Source: Actinoplanes lutulentus (GTDB lineage Bacteria > Actinomycetota > Actinomycetes > Mycobacteriales > Micromonosporaceae). From it: 64,000 nucleotides of DNA. Both the position numbers and the translations under genes were made by a program. The notes beneath the pieces are model-generated. The model was given only the letters and a program-made list of their open reading frames with translations, was not told the DNA's origin and searched no databases. The stretch lies in the NCBI RefSeq assembly GCF_003259845.1, contig NZ_QLMJ01000028.1:94640-158639 (forward strand), in the 5' to 3' direction. This document shows, in pieces, positions 39,021 through 47,158 of this stretch. Each line of letters starts with the position of its first letter. Positions within the stretch are counted from its first letter, which is position 1.

Positions 39021-42000
39021 GTGACCGGCAGCACCGAACCGATGGCGGTGGCACGCATCCGCGACGCCGCCGGACGGCTGGCCGGCAGCGGCTTCCTGGT
39101 CGCGCCGGACCTGGTGCTGACCTGCACACACGTCCTGCTCGCGGCGATGCGGACCACCTTCACCGACGAGCCGCCCGACGACCTGATCGACCTGGACTTC
39201 CCGGTACCCGGCGGCGACGAGCGTCTGCGGGCCCGGGTTCTCGCCTGGACCGCGCCGGGCACGCCCGGCCGCGGCGACACCGCGTTACTGCAGCTCACCG
39301 CCGCGCCGCCGGCGTCGCTGACGGCTGCGCGCCTGCGACCCGCGGCCGCGGTCTGGGACGAGCCGATGCGCATTTTCGGGTACGCGCTACGCCGCCCCGA
39401 AGCCCTCGGCGACAGCGTGGCCGGCGTGGTCGTCAACACCCGCGGCTCGGGCTGGCTGCAGTTGCGGGTGGACGACGGCGACCCACCGGTCGAGGCCGGG
39501 TTCAGTGGCTCGCCGGTCTGGAGCAAGGCCTCCGGCGCTGTGGTCGGCATGGTGGTCTCGGTCATCACCGGTACCCGGACGGTCAACGCGGTGCCGGTCG
39601 ACAACCTGTTCCGGGACTTTCCTCGGCTGGGCGTACCGGACCCGGCCGAGGTGTCGCCGTACCGCGGTCTGGAGCCGTTCGGCGAGGACCACGCCGCGCA
39701 TTTCCGCGGCCGTGAGGCGCTGACCGCGCGGCTGACCACCCAGATCCGCGACCGTGGCCTGCTCCTGCTGCTGGGCCCGTCCGGAAGCGGCAAGTCATCA
39801 GTGCTGCGCGCCGGTGTGGTGCCGGCACTGCGCGCCGAGGGGACCCGCGCCGCGACGGCCCGGCTGGAGCCCGGCGAGCCGGTCGACGACCTGCTGGACC
39901 GCCTGGTCGCGCCGTTCCTGCCGAGTGACGGGGGCCGCGCCGGGCTCGATGACGCGGCCGGCGACGGCCGCATCCTGCTCATCGTGGATCAGCTGGAGGA
40001 GGCCGACCCGGCCGCCGTCCAGGAGACCCTCGTGAAACTCGGCGGGCTGGTCCGGGCCGCCCGCCGCCGCGCCGACGGCACCGCCCGGGTGATGGCCGCC
40101 GTCACGCTGCGCGCCGCGACCCTCGAGCAGGTGACGAACGCCGAGGTCGCCGACGTGGTGCGCGACGCCGCCATCGAACTCGTCCCGCCGATGAGCGACG
40201 ACGAACTACGCGCCGCCGTCACCGCCGGCGATGTGGCGTTCGAATCGGGCCTGCCGGAGCGGATCGTCGCCGACGCGGCCGACGAGCCCGGCCGGCTCCC
40301 GCTGGTGGAGTTCGCGCTGGAACAGCTCTGGCTGCGGCGCGACCGCAACACGCTCACCCTGGCGGCGTACCAGGAACTGGGCCGGGTCTCCGGCGCCCTC
40401 GGCCGGCACGCGGGACAGGTTCTCCAGCGGATGGACCCGGCCGGGCGTGAACGCGCCCGGCAGGTGCTGACCAGCATGGCCAGCCCGTCGGAGGACGGCA
40501 CCGGGTTCCGCCGGCGCAGGCTGGATCTGACCGGGATGGACGCGGCACAGAGGGCGGTCGTCGAGTACCTCGCGGCCCGCCGTCTCGTCGTCATCGCCGG
40601 CGCCGAGGGCCGGCCGGAATATGCCGAACCCGCACACCAGGCCCTGCTGGAGAGCTGGCCGGAGCTGGCCGGCTGGCTCGCCGAGGACCGGGAGTTCCTG
40701 GCCTGGCATCTCCAGCTGGACGCCGACCGGCGACGCTGGATCGGCGAGGGCCGCGACCAGGGCGTCCTGCTGCGCGGCAATGCCCTGAACACCGCCCGGC
40801 ACTGGGCGTACACCCGGCCGGAGCGGCTCAGCGACGCCGAAGCGGAGTTCGTCACCGCCAGCGGGCACAGCGAGCGCCGCCGGCTGCGTCTGCTGCGCGG
40901 TTTCGCCGCGGTCGTCTCGGTGCTCGCCCTGATCGCCGGCACCTTCGCCGTGGTCGCCGTGCAGCGCAGCTCCCAGGTCTCCGCCCAGCTGCGGGCCACC
41001 GCCTCCCGGCAGCTCGCCGCGCACGCACAACGGTTCCGCGCCACCGATCCGGCGGCGTCGCTGCAGTTCGCCCAGGCGGCGTGGCGCACGGCGGAGACCT
41101 CCGAGGCGTACGGGGCCCTGCTCAGCCAGTACGGCCTGCTCGACCCGGTCGACCGGGTCTACGAGCGGCTGTGGTCCGGTGAGGCGACTCAGATCCACGC
41201 CAGCGGCGACGGCAGCACCGCGATCGTCACCGGGACCGATGAGCCGGTCGTGCTCACCGGCCTGACCGGCGACGACGTCACGCGGACTGCGCTGACCGGT
41301 GCGGATCGCCAGGACGAGTTCACCCTCGACCCGACCGGGCGGATGGTCGCCGCGGCCAGTGCGAACGGCCGGGTGATCCTGTGGGACCTGGCCCGGCCGG
41401 ACGCACCCCGGACCATCGCCCCGGCCGGTGAAGCGGACGTGTACGGCCCCGGATTCATGGCGTTCTCCGCGGGCGGTGAGCGGCTGCTGGTGCATCGGTT
41501 CGCGCTGGACACCTCCGACACCGACCTGCGGGTGTGGGACACCGGTAGCGGTGCGGGTGTGCGTACCGCGGTCCGGCCCAGTTTCCAGAACACGTCGCGC
41601 GTCTACTTCGGCGCGGATCCGGGCACCATGCTCGACTACGGCATCGACTCGGCCACCCTGCGCGATCTGGCCACCGGCCGGGTCCTGCGGCGGTTCTCCG
41701 GAACGTCGTACACGGTCGCCGAGAACGGGGCAGTGCTGGTCTCCTGCGGGAAAGACGCCCCGATCATGCGAATCCAGGAGACCGCGACCGGGCGGCTACG
41801 GCACAGCGTCGACGCCGGGTGGTGCGGCTCGCTGGACGCCGACGCGGCGATGCGCACGGTCTACGACACCGGTGGATCCGAGCTCCACCGTGGTGTCACG
41901 ATGGTGCACACCGGGACCGCCACGGTCTACCGGGGGCTGCTCCCGTTCGATGCCGGGGCCGCGATCGGCGCCCCGTCCACGAAGATGGCCGTGGCCGACG

Positions 42001-43079
42001 GCAGCGGCGGACTCGTGCTGCTCGGGGTGCGGCAGAACACGCTGTACCGGATCCGCCTCGTTCCGGCTGCGGCGCCCGAACCACAGGACGGCACCTGGGT
42101 GGTCACGCCGGACGGCCGGCACGCGGTGACGGCCAGAAACGACGGGACGATCCTGCTCTCTGACACTACCGACGGCCGGGTCGTCACCCAGGTGAAGGGC
42201 CGGGCCCACAACTCCGGCGTGACCACATTGATCAGCGCGGACAGCCGGTACCTGGTGGTCGCCGAGCCGGGGTCGCTCGCGACGTACGCGTTGCCCGGTC
42301 TGACCCTCATGCACCGCATGACGTTGCCCCGGCGCGAGTGGGACCTCGGGGGCGACAGCGCCGCCAGGATCACCCTGCGGCCCAGCGGGGCGGACCGGAT
42401 CATCGTGCTGCATCAGGGCATCCTCACCTGGTGGGAGATCGCCACCGGGACGGCGGTGGGCACGCCGCTGCCGATCAGCCCCGGCGAGACGTACTCGCAG
42501 GCGCTGTACGGGGAATCGATGATCTCCGGCGACAGGCCGGGTCATCCCGACCAGGTCGCGGTGACCCGGCAGGACGGAACCGTCGAGATCTGGAGCCTGA
42601 GCGAGCGGCATGCCGTCGGCCCGCCGCTCGACATCGGCGCTTCGATGAACGACCGCGGCACGGCCTACGACGCGAGCGGCAGTCAGCTGGCCGTGCACAC
42701 TTCCGACGGGATCGTCGTCGCGAACCTCACCACCGGCGAACGGCGGCCTGTGCCGACCGGCGAGCTGAGCATCCCGCTCGGTTTCATCGGCGATGGGCTG
42801 CTCGTGGTGCAGCTCCTCGGCTCGGTCAACACCGTGCAGATCTGGGACGTCGGTCTCGGGCAGAGCGTCGGCGTGGTGGTCGCACCCGACACGAAGAGTC
42901 CGTGGACGCTGACCGGCGACGTCCTGGCCAGCCCGGCTCGGGACGCAGGCCGTGTCGTGCGCCTCGATCCGCAGGCCTGGTTCGAGCGGTTGTGCGCGCT
43001 CAGCGCCCGGCCGTTCACCGATGAGGAGGCCACGATCATCCGCCGCGACAACGCACCGGCCGACCCGCCGTGCGGATGA
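39021..43079 (+). CDS. Trypsin-like protease fused to nSTAND1 NTPase and beta-propeller
   Basis: GGGGG at 39011-39015 favours GTG 39021; GTG 39015 is possible, and the residues below count from it. The order is: trypsin-like domain (10-205) with His39 (TCTHV), Asp88 (GRGDTALL) and Ser164 (GFSGSP); linker with the nSTAND1 hallmark SPYRGLEPF...HFRGRE (214-233); STAND NTPase with Walker A GPSGSGKSS (254-262) and Walker B LLIVDQLEE (321-329); helical region; one membrane helix (about 631-653); an AAHAQRFRATDPAASLQFAQAAWR helix; and a WD40-like propeller to 1354. The triad is complete, so it is likely an active protease gated by NTP-driven oligomerisation and by a ligand on the propeller. The next gene starts 22 bases on. 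Confidence 0.92.
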   Translation: MTGSTEPMAVARIRDAAGRLAGSGFLVAPDLVLTCTHVLLAAMRTTFTDEPPDDLIDLDFPVPGGDERLRARVLAWTAPGTPGRGDTALLQLTAAPPASLTAARLRPAAAVWDEPMRIFGYALRRPEALGDSVAGVVVNTRGSGWLQLRVDDGDPPVEAGFSGSPVWSKASGAVVGMVVSVITGTRTVNAVPVDNLFRDFPRLGVPDPAEVSPYRGLEPFGEDHAAHFRGREALTARLTTQIRDRGLLLLLGPSGSGKSSVLRAGVVPALRAEGTRAATARLEPGEPVDDLLDRLVAPFLPSDGGRAGLDDAAGDGRILLIVDQLEEADPAAVQETLVKLGGLVRAARRRADGTARVMAAVTLRAATLEQVTNAEVADVVRDAAIELVPPMSDDELRAAVTAGDVAFESGLPERIVADAADEPGRLPLVEFALEQLWLRRDRNTLTLAAYQELGRVSGALGRHAGQVLQRMDPAGRERARQVLTSMASPSEDGTGFRRRRLDLTGMDAAQRAVVEYLAARRLVVIAGAEGRPEYAEPAHQALLESWPELAGWLAEDREFLAWHLQLDADRRRWIGEGRDQGVLLRGNALNTARHWAYTRPERLSDAEAEFVTASGHSERRRLRLLRGFAAVVSVLALIAGTFAVVAVQRSSQVSAQLRATASRQLAAHAQRFRATDPAASLQFAQAAWRTAETSEAYGALLSQYGLLDPVDRVYERLWSGEATQIHASGDGSTAIVTGTDEPVVLTGLTGDDVTRTALTGADRQDEFTLDPTGRMVAAASANGRVILWDLARPDAPRTIAPAGEADVYGPGFMAFSAGGERLLVHRFALDTSDTDLRVWDTGSGAGVRTAVRPSFQNTSRVYFGADPGTMLDYGIDSATLRDLATGRVLRRFSGTSYTVAENGAVLVSCGKDAPIMRIQETATGRLRHSVDAGWCGSLDADAAMRTVYDTGGSELHRGVTMVHTGTATVYRGLLPFDAGAAIGAPSTKMAVADGSGGLVLLGVRQNTLYRIRLVPAAAPEPQDGTWVVTPDGRHAVTARNDGTILLSDTTDGRVVTQVKGRAHNSGVTTLISADSRYLVVAEPGSLATYALPGLTLMHRMTLPRREWDLGGDSAARITLRPSGADRIIVLHQGILTWWEIATGTAVGTPLPISPGETYSQALYGESMISGDRPGHPDQVAVTRQDGTVEIWSLSERHAVGPPLDIGASMNDRGTAYDASGSQLAVHTSDGIVVANLTTGERRPVPTGELSIPLGFIGDGLLVVQLLGSVNTVQIWDVGLGQSVGVVVAPDTKSPWTLTGDVLASPARDAGRVVRLDPQAWFERLCALSARPFTDEEATIIRRDNAPADPPCG

Positions 43080-43101
43080 CAGGGGTCGATAGAGTGATCA
43101 C

Positions 43102-43422
43102 ATGACTGACGTCGTAGCGATGCCCTTGGACGGTGGCGGAACCGTGTTCGTCGAGGTCAGCGCAGCACCTGGCAGCCTGGAGAACGTCGGACGGACCACC
43201 GAGATCATCGGTAAGGCCTCGGAGACGCTGGAGCAGGCACTGGCCCAGATCCGCCCGGCCGCCGAGGCGATCCGCGACAGCGTGCGCTCGCTGGCTGAGC
43301 CGCCGGACCGGGTCAGTGTCGAGTTCGGAGTGAAGGTCACGGCCGAGGCCGGAGTGGTGGTCGCCCGAGCGACCAGCGAGGCCAACTTTACCGTCAAGAT
43401 GGAGTGGGGCCCGGTGGCCTGA
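43102..43422 (+). CDS. Trypco1 (trypsin-co-occurring domain 1)-like small protein
   Basis: The 106-residue protein begins with strands VVAMPLDGGGTVFVEVSA, continues with a helical stretch (TTEIIGKASETLEQALAQIRPAAEAIRDSVRSLA), and ends with PDRVSVEFGVKVTAEAGVVVARATSEANFTVKMEW. This matches the Trypco1/CU044_2847 family in length and pattern, a domain named because it lies beside trypsin-like proteases and STAND NTPases. Here it starts 22 bases after the protease-STAND gene, so the two form an operon. It probably acts as the protease's adaptor or target. It converges with the lipoprotein gene. Confidence 0.85.
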   Translation: MTDVVAMPLDGGGTVFVEVSAAPGSLENVGRTTEIIGKASETLEQALAQIRPAAEAIRDSVRSLAEPPDRVSVEFGVKVTAEAGVVVARATSEANFTVKMEWGPVA

Positions 43423-43430
43423 GGGCCAAT

Positions 43431-44111
43431 TCAAGACCCTTCAATCGTACGCGCGGAGGCCCCGACCATGTCGTCCGGCAACCGGATGTCCGGGCGGGCC
43501 GAACCGTCGGGTGCGGCGGTTCGGGGGCAGTGCGCGCGGGCGAGGCGGCCGAGAGCTTCGGCGGGTTCCCGGCGGGAGCCGCAGGTGACGCTGCCGGCGG
43601 TGGCCGACGTCCAGGCCGTGAGGGTTCCGGTCACCGGGGTGGCGCAGCCGACCGTGAACGTGGCGGTGATCGTCTCCGCGGTCTCGTAGAGCAGCAGCTC
43701 CGGGATGGCCGGGTCGTCCTGGCCTTCGGAGAGCAGCAGGTGGCGGCTGGTGCCGGTAGCCGCGGTGCCGGTCTTGACGGTGCGGCCGATCTCCTTGCCG
43801 AGCGAGGCGGCCAGCGCGGCCGTCCATGCCTGTGGGGCTGCTACCTGGGTGATCGACGTGGTGAAGGGTTTGTCGAGGACCACCGTGCTGTCGGATTCGG
43901 TGATCTGTTCGCCGAACAGGGTCACCTTGATCAGTTCGGCGTCGGTGGATGGCTTCGACCAGCGGATTCCGGCGGTGGGCTCGCAGCCGGGAGCGACGGG
44001 CGTGAGGGTGGCGGCCGATGTCGTCGTCGGGTTCGGCTCCGGCGCGGCGTCGGTGGTGGCGCAGGCGGTGAGGAAGGCTGCGGGGAGGGCGAACGCCGCC
44101 GCCGTACGCAT
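43431..44111 (-). CDS. Hypothetical lipoprotein
   Basis: From ATG at 44111 (44117 is also possible) the protein is 226 residues. A lipoprotein signal (MRTAAAFALPAAFLTAC) has its lipidated cysteine at residue 17, followed by a Thr/Pro/Ala-rich linker. A compact domain (CEPTAGIRWSKPSTDAELIKVTLFG) then reaches a strand-rich segment with two cysteines (VGCATPVTG, SVTCGSRREPAEALGRLARAHC). I do not recognise the family. It converges with the Trypco1 gene eight bases away, so it is not part of that operon. Cell-surface location is expected. Confidence 0.75.
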   Translation of the reverse strand: MRTAAAFALPAAFLTACATTDAAPEPNPTTTSAATLTPVAPGCEPTAGIRWSKPSTDAELIKVTLFGEQITESDSTVVLDKPFTTSITQVAAPQAWTAALAASLGKEIGRTVKTGTAATGTSRHLLLSEGQDDPAIPELLLYETAETITATFTVGCATPVTGTLTAWTSATAGSVTCGSRREPAEALGRLARAHCPRTAAPDGSARPDIRLPDDMVGASARTIEGS

Positions 44112-44180
44112 GATCATCGAGTCATCATGCTGCACGGCGGTCGGTGACGGAATCCCTTTGATCTTGCGTTATGCCGGTGT

Positions 44181-44196
44181 TAGGCCGGCCGGCCTA
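44181..44196. promoter_or_regulatory. Perfect 16-bp palindrome
   Basis: TAGGCCGGCCGGCCTA lies between the end of the long LLM operon (44290) and the lipoprotein start (44111), both on the minus strand. It could terminate the first or regulate the second. Confidence 0.4.
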
Positions 44197-44289
44197 GCGT
44201 GGTTTCCGAGGGGCCGGTTCGAGCTACGGGGGTGGCGCGTGATCAATGCGAGGAGAAGTGACGGTGGTCGGCTCGGCCGCCGCCGGGGG

Positions 44290-45330
44290 TCAGGATGGTT
44301 TCCAGCCGAGGGCGGGGGCCACCGTCTCGGCCAGGTCGGTGAGGAGCCTGACGTTGTCGGGCAGTTCGAATGCCGGCGGCAGGAACAGCACGATCTCGTC
44401 GGCCGCCGTCAGGCCCGGGTCGGCCAGGACCGACTCGGTCACCTCTTCGGGGGTGCCGTGATAGACCGGGCTCATCAGCATTCCGGTCGGGAGTGCGGCG
44501 GTGAGCGTGGGCGTCAGCGCGCCCTGGGGGCGGGACGCGTGCGGGCCGCTGGTGCGCCGCTCCAGGTCGTATGCGGCGTAACGATCACGCAGCTCACCAG
44601 TGGTGCCGGGCAAAATCGAGGCGGCCACCGCCACCGGCGGGGCCTCGGTGCCGTGGGCCGACGTCCACTCCGAGCGGTATGCGGCGATCAGGTCAGCCTG
44701 ATGCTGCGGGAAGGAGACACCGGCGGAGACGTCGTGCAGGATCGTCCCGGTGATCAGCCGCAGGCCCTGCCGGGCGGCGGTGACGGCCGAGGCGGTGCTG
44801 CCGGAGCCGTACCAGATGCGGTCGCGCAGACCGGGGCTGTGTGGGGTCACCTTCAGTTCGGTGCCGATCGGGGGCCCGCCCACACCCTTCTTCTCGGTGA
44901 CGGTGTGGATGGTCTCGCCGGCGACGGCGGACAGGAAACGGGCCAGGCGGCGCTGGCCCTCCTCACGCGGGGAGTGGGGCACGGATCCGAAGATCGCGTC
45001 CCACTGGTCGGTGCCGCTGGAGAACGCGATCTGCAGGCGGCCGTCGATGAGCAGATCCGCGGTACCGGCGGACTCGGCCAGCAGGATCGGCTCCTGGAAA
45101 CGGGCCGGGATCACCGCGCTGCCCAGCAGGATGCGGCTGGTGTGCTGACCGGCCGCGGCGAAGAAGGGCATCGGCGATGACAGGTAGTTGTCGAAGTGCC
45201 GCTGGTACGCCCATCCGGACTGATATCCGAGGGCCTCGGCGGCCTGGAACAGGGAGATGCCGTCGCGCAGGCCGCGGGCCGCCTCCCCGGTGGGGAACGA
45301 CACCCGGGTGTTGAAACCGAGTCGGGTCAC
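44290..45330 (-). CDS. LLM-class flavin-dependent oxidoreductase
   Basis: From GTG at 45330, seven bases after GGAG, the protein is 346 residues. It is a bacterial-luciferase-like TIM barrel: RLGFNTRVSF, AEALGYQSGWAYQRHF, SSPMPFFAAAGQHTSRILLGSAVIPARFQEPILLAESAGTADLLIDGRLQIAFSSGTD, and IWYGSGSTASAVTAARQGLRLITGTI. It uses FMN or F420 as reduced cofactor; the sequence does not decide which. It is the last gene of the minus-strand run, 14 bases after the exporter subunit, and differs clearly from the paired LLM proteins at 55-57 kb. A monooxygenase acting on a sulfur compound is likely from context only. Confidence 0.9.
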   Translation of the reverse strand: MTRLGFNTRVSFPTGEAARGLRDGISLFQAAEALGYQSGWAYQRHFDNYLSSPMPFFAAAGQHTSRILLGSAVIPARFQEPILLAESAGTADLLIDGRLQIAFSSGTDQWDAIFGSVPHSPREEGQRRLARFLSAVAGETIHTVTEKKGVGGPPIGTELKVTPHSPGLRDRIWYGSGSTASAVTAARQGLRLITGTILHDVSAGVSFPQHQADLIAAYRSEWTSAHGTEAPPVAVAASILPGTTGELRDRYAAYDLERRTSGPHASRPQGALTPTLTAALPTGMLMSPVYHGTPEEVTESVLADPGLTAADEIVLFLPPAFELPDNVRLLTDLAETVAPALGWKPS

Positions 45331-45343
45331 TGTTTTCTCCAAG

Positions 45344-47158
45344 TCACTGGTTTCTCCAGGCGTCGATGAGGGCGGCATATCGGCCGGGGCGGGCGGCGAG
45401 GGCCGAGTGGTGGCCGGACTGCACGATGCGGCCGCCGTCGAAGACGAGCACCCGGTCGGCGGTCTCAGCGGTGATCATGCGGTGGGCGATGGCGATCGTG
45501 GTGCGGCCGCGGGTGAGCACGGCCAGGGCTTTCTGGACGGCTACGTCGGTGGCCGGGTCCACCCCGGACGTGGCCTCGTCGAAGATGACCAGGTCAGGGT
45601 CGGCGAGGGCGGTGCGGGCGAGGGCCACGAGCTGGCGTTCGCCGACGGAGAGACGTTCGCCGCGGAGCCCGACCTGGGTGTCCAGGCCGTCGGGCAGACC
45701 GGCGAGCCAGTCGCTGAGGCCGAGCTCGTCCACGATCCGTTCGACACCGTCGCGCGAGGAACCACTGGGGGAGGCGCCGGCTGCGTTCCCCTGCGACACA
45801 GCGGTGTGCGGCGTGCCGAGGTTGATGTTGTCGGCGATGGTGCCGTCGAAGAGGAAGGGGTCCTGGGGGACGATCACCACCCGCCCGGCCAGGGATGCGA
45901 TCCGGTCGAGGGCCACCCCGCCGACGCAGATCGTTCCGGCGGACGGGACGACGCGGCGGGTCAGCAGCTTCGCGAACGTGGACTTGCCGGAGCCGGTCCG
46001 GCCTACCACTGCCACGTGCTCGCCCGGCTCGATCTCGACCGACAGGGCGTGCAGGACCAGGGGGCCTGAGCCGTAACGCGCGGACACCTGGGTTACGCGT
46101 ACGCCGAGCGGGCCTGGTGGGAGCGCGGAGCCGTCGGTCACCGCCTCGCTGGGGGTGGCGACCAGTTCGAGGGATCGGCGCCAGCCGGTCAGGGCGTTCT
46201 GCGCCTCGCCGAGGCTCTGCACGAGGAATTGGAGGGGTCTGACGAAGAACGTGACCAGGAAGATCATGGCGACGACCTCGCCCGAGCTGAGCCGGGGCTG
46301 TGCGGGATCGCCGGCGAGGGAGAACCAGACGCCGCCGAGCAGCACGGTCACTGTCATCACGCCGATGGTGACCTCGCCGAGCGCGGTGTTGCCGTGCAAG
46401 GGGACGAGTGTGCGCAGCAGGCTGTCGCGGGCCTGGTCGACGGCGTCGTCGAGCTTGCGGGCGGTGCGGGCGGCCGTTCCGGTGGAGCGGATCACCGGAG
46501 CGCCGGCCACCGACTCGGCGACCACGCTCTGCAGCCGGGACAGGTCACGGCGGGCCTGGGCGTAACGGCGGGCGATCACCCGCTGCATCAGCATCATCGT
46601 GCTGATCAGCAGGGCGGAGAGCAGCAGCACGGGTACCGCGAGCTGCCAGCTGAACACCGACATGATCACGCCGGCGATCAGCAACTGGGCGGCGTTGGTG
46701 ACGAACTGGATGCCACCGCCCTGCAGGAACGTGGTCACCTGGTCGACGTCGCTGGTCAGCCGGGAGACCAGATCGGCGCTCGGTACCCGGTCGGCGGTCG
46801 ACGCGGCCATGTCGTGAACCCGGCGCAGACCGTCACGGCGTAGCCCGGCCAGGGCACTCTCCACCTTTTCCTGGAGACGCCGGTTGAGCAGCAACGACGA
46901 GGCTCCAGCGACGAGCACCGCGATCGCGCCGACGGTGACGGCCGGGGCGACGGTGTGCGGCGCGAGACCGGAATCGATCGCCTGCTGGATGGTCAGCGGC
47001 GCCACGATCCGGCCGCCGCCGGCCAGCAGGGCGAGCAGCCCGGTAACGAGCAATCCCTGCCGCAGCTGCGGCGAGAAACGGAGGGCAGTCGTGAGGAACG
47101 AGCGACCAGAGATCGAGCTCAAACCAGGAGCAGCCGCTTCCGGCCGGTCAAGAGACAT
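45344..47158 (-). CDS. ABC exporter half-transporter B (consensus ATP site, altered signature)
   Basis: From ATG at 47158 the protein is about 604 residues (earlier ATGs to 47191 exist). Six membrane helices of the type I exporter fold fill about 20-320. The nucleotide-binding domain has Walker A GRTGSGKSTF, Q-loop VPQDPFLFDG, a non-canonical signature LSVGERQLVAL, a catalytic Glu in VIFDEATSGVD and the switch His in AIAHRM. A Gly/Ser/Ala-rich insert (SQGNAAGASPSGSSRDG) precedes the signature. With its partner encoded upstream, overlapping by 11 bases, it forms a heterodimer whose sites are unequal. Probable export of a metabolite or drug. Confidence 0.92.
   Translation of the reverse strand: MSLDRPEAAAPGLSSISGRSFLTTALRFSPQLRQGLLVTGLLALLAGGGRIVAPLTIQQAIDSGLAPHTVAPAVTVGAIAVLVAGASSLLLNRRLQEKVESALAGLRRDGLRRVHDMAASTADRVPSADLVSRLTSDVDQVTTFLQGGGIQFVTNAAQLLIAGVIMSVFSWQLAVPVLLLSALLISTMMLMQRVIARRYAQARRDLSRLQSVVAESVAGAPVIRSTGTAARTARKLDDAVDQARDSLLRTLVPLHGNTALGEVTIGVMTVTVLLGGVWFSLAGDPAQPRLSSGEVVAMIFLVTFFVRPLQFLVQSLGEAQNALTGWRRSLELVATPSEAVTDGSALPPGPLGVRVTQVSARYGSGPLVLHALSVEIEPGEHVAVVGRTGSGKSTFAKLLTRRVVPSAGTICVGGVALDRIASLAGRVVIVPQDPFLFDGTIADNINLGTPHTAVSQGNAAGASPSGSSRDGVERIVDELGLSDWLAGLPDGLDTQVGLRGERLSVGERQLVALARTALADPDLVIFDEATSGVDPATDVAVQKALAVLTRGRTTIAIAHRMITAETADRVLVFDGGRIVQSGHHSALAARPGRYAALIDAWRNQ

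Noticed and set aside
43431..44111. Lipoprotein as a third member of the protease-STAND-Trypco1 locus
   Set aside because: It is on the opposite strand, convergent, and has no related domain, so it is treated as an unrelated neighbour.
44290..45330. F420-dependent enzyme assignment for the third LLM protein
   Set aside because: LLM sequence alone does not separate F420 from FMN users, so no cofactor was assigned.
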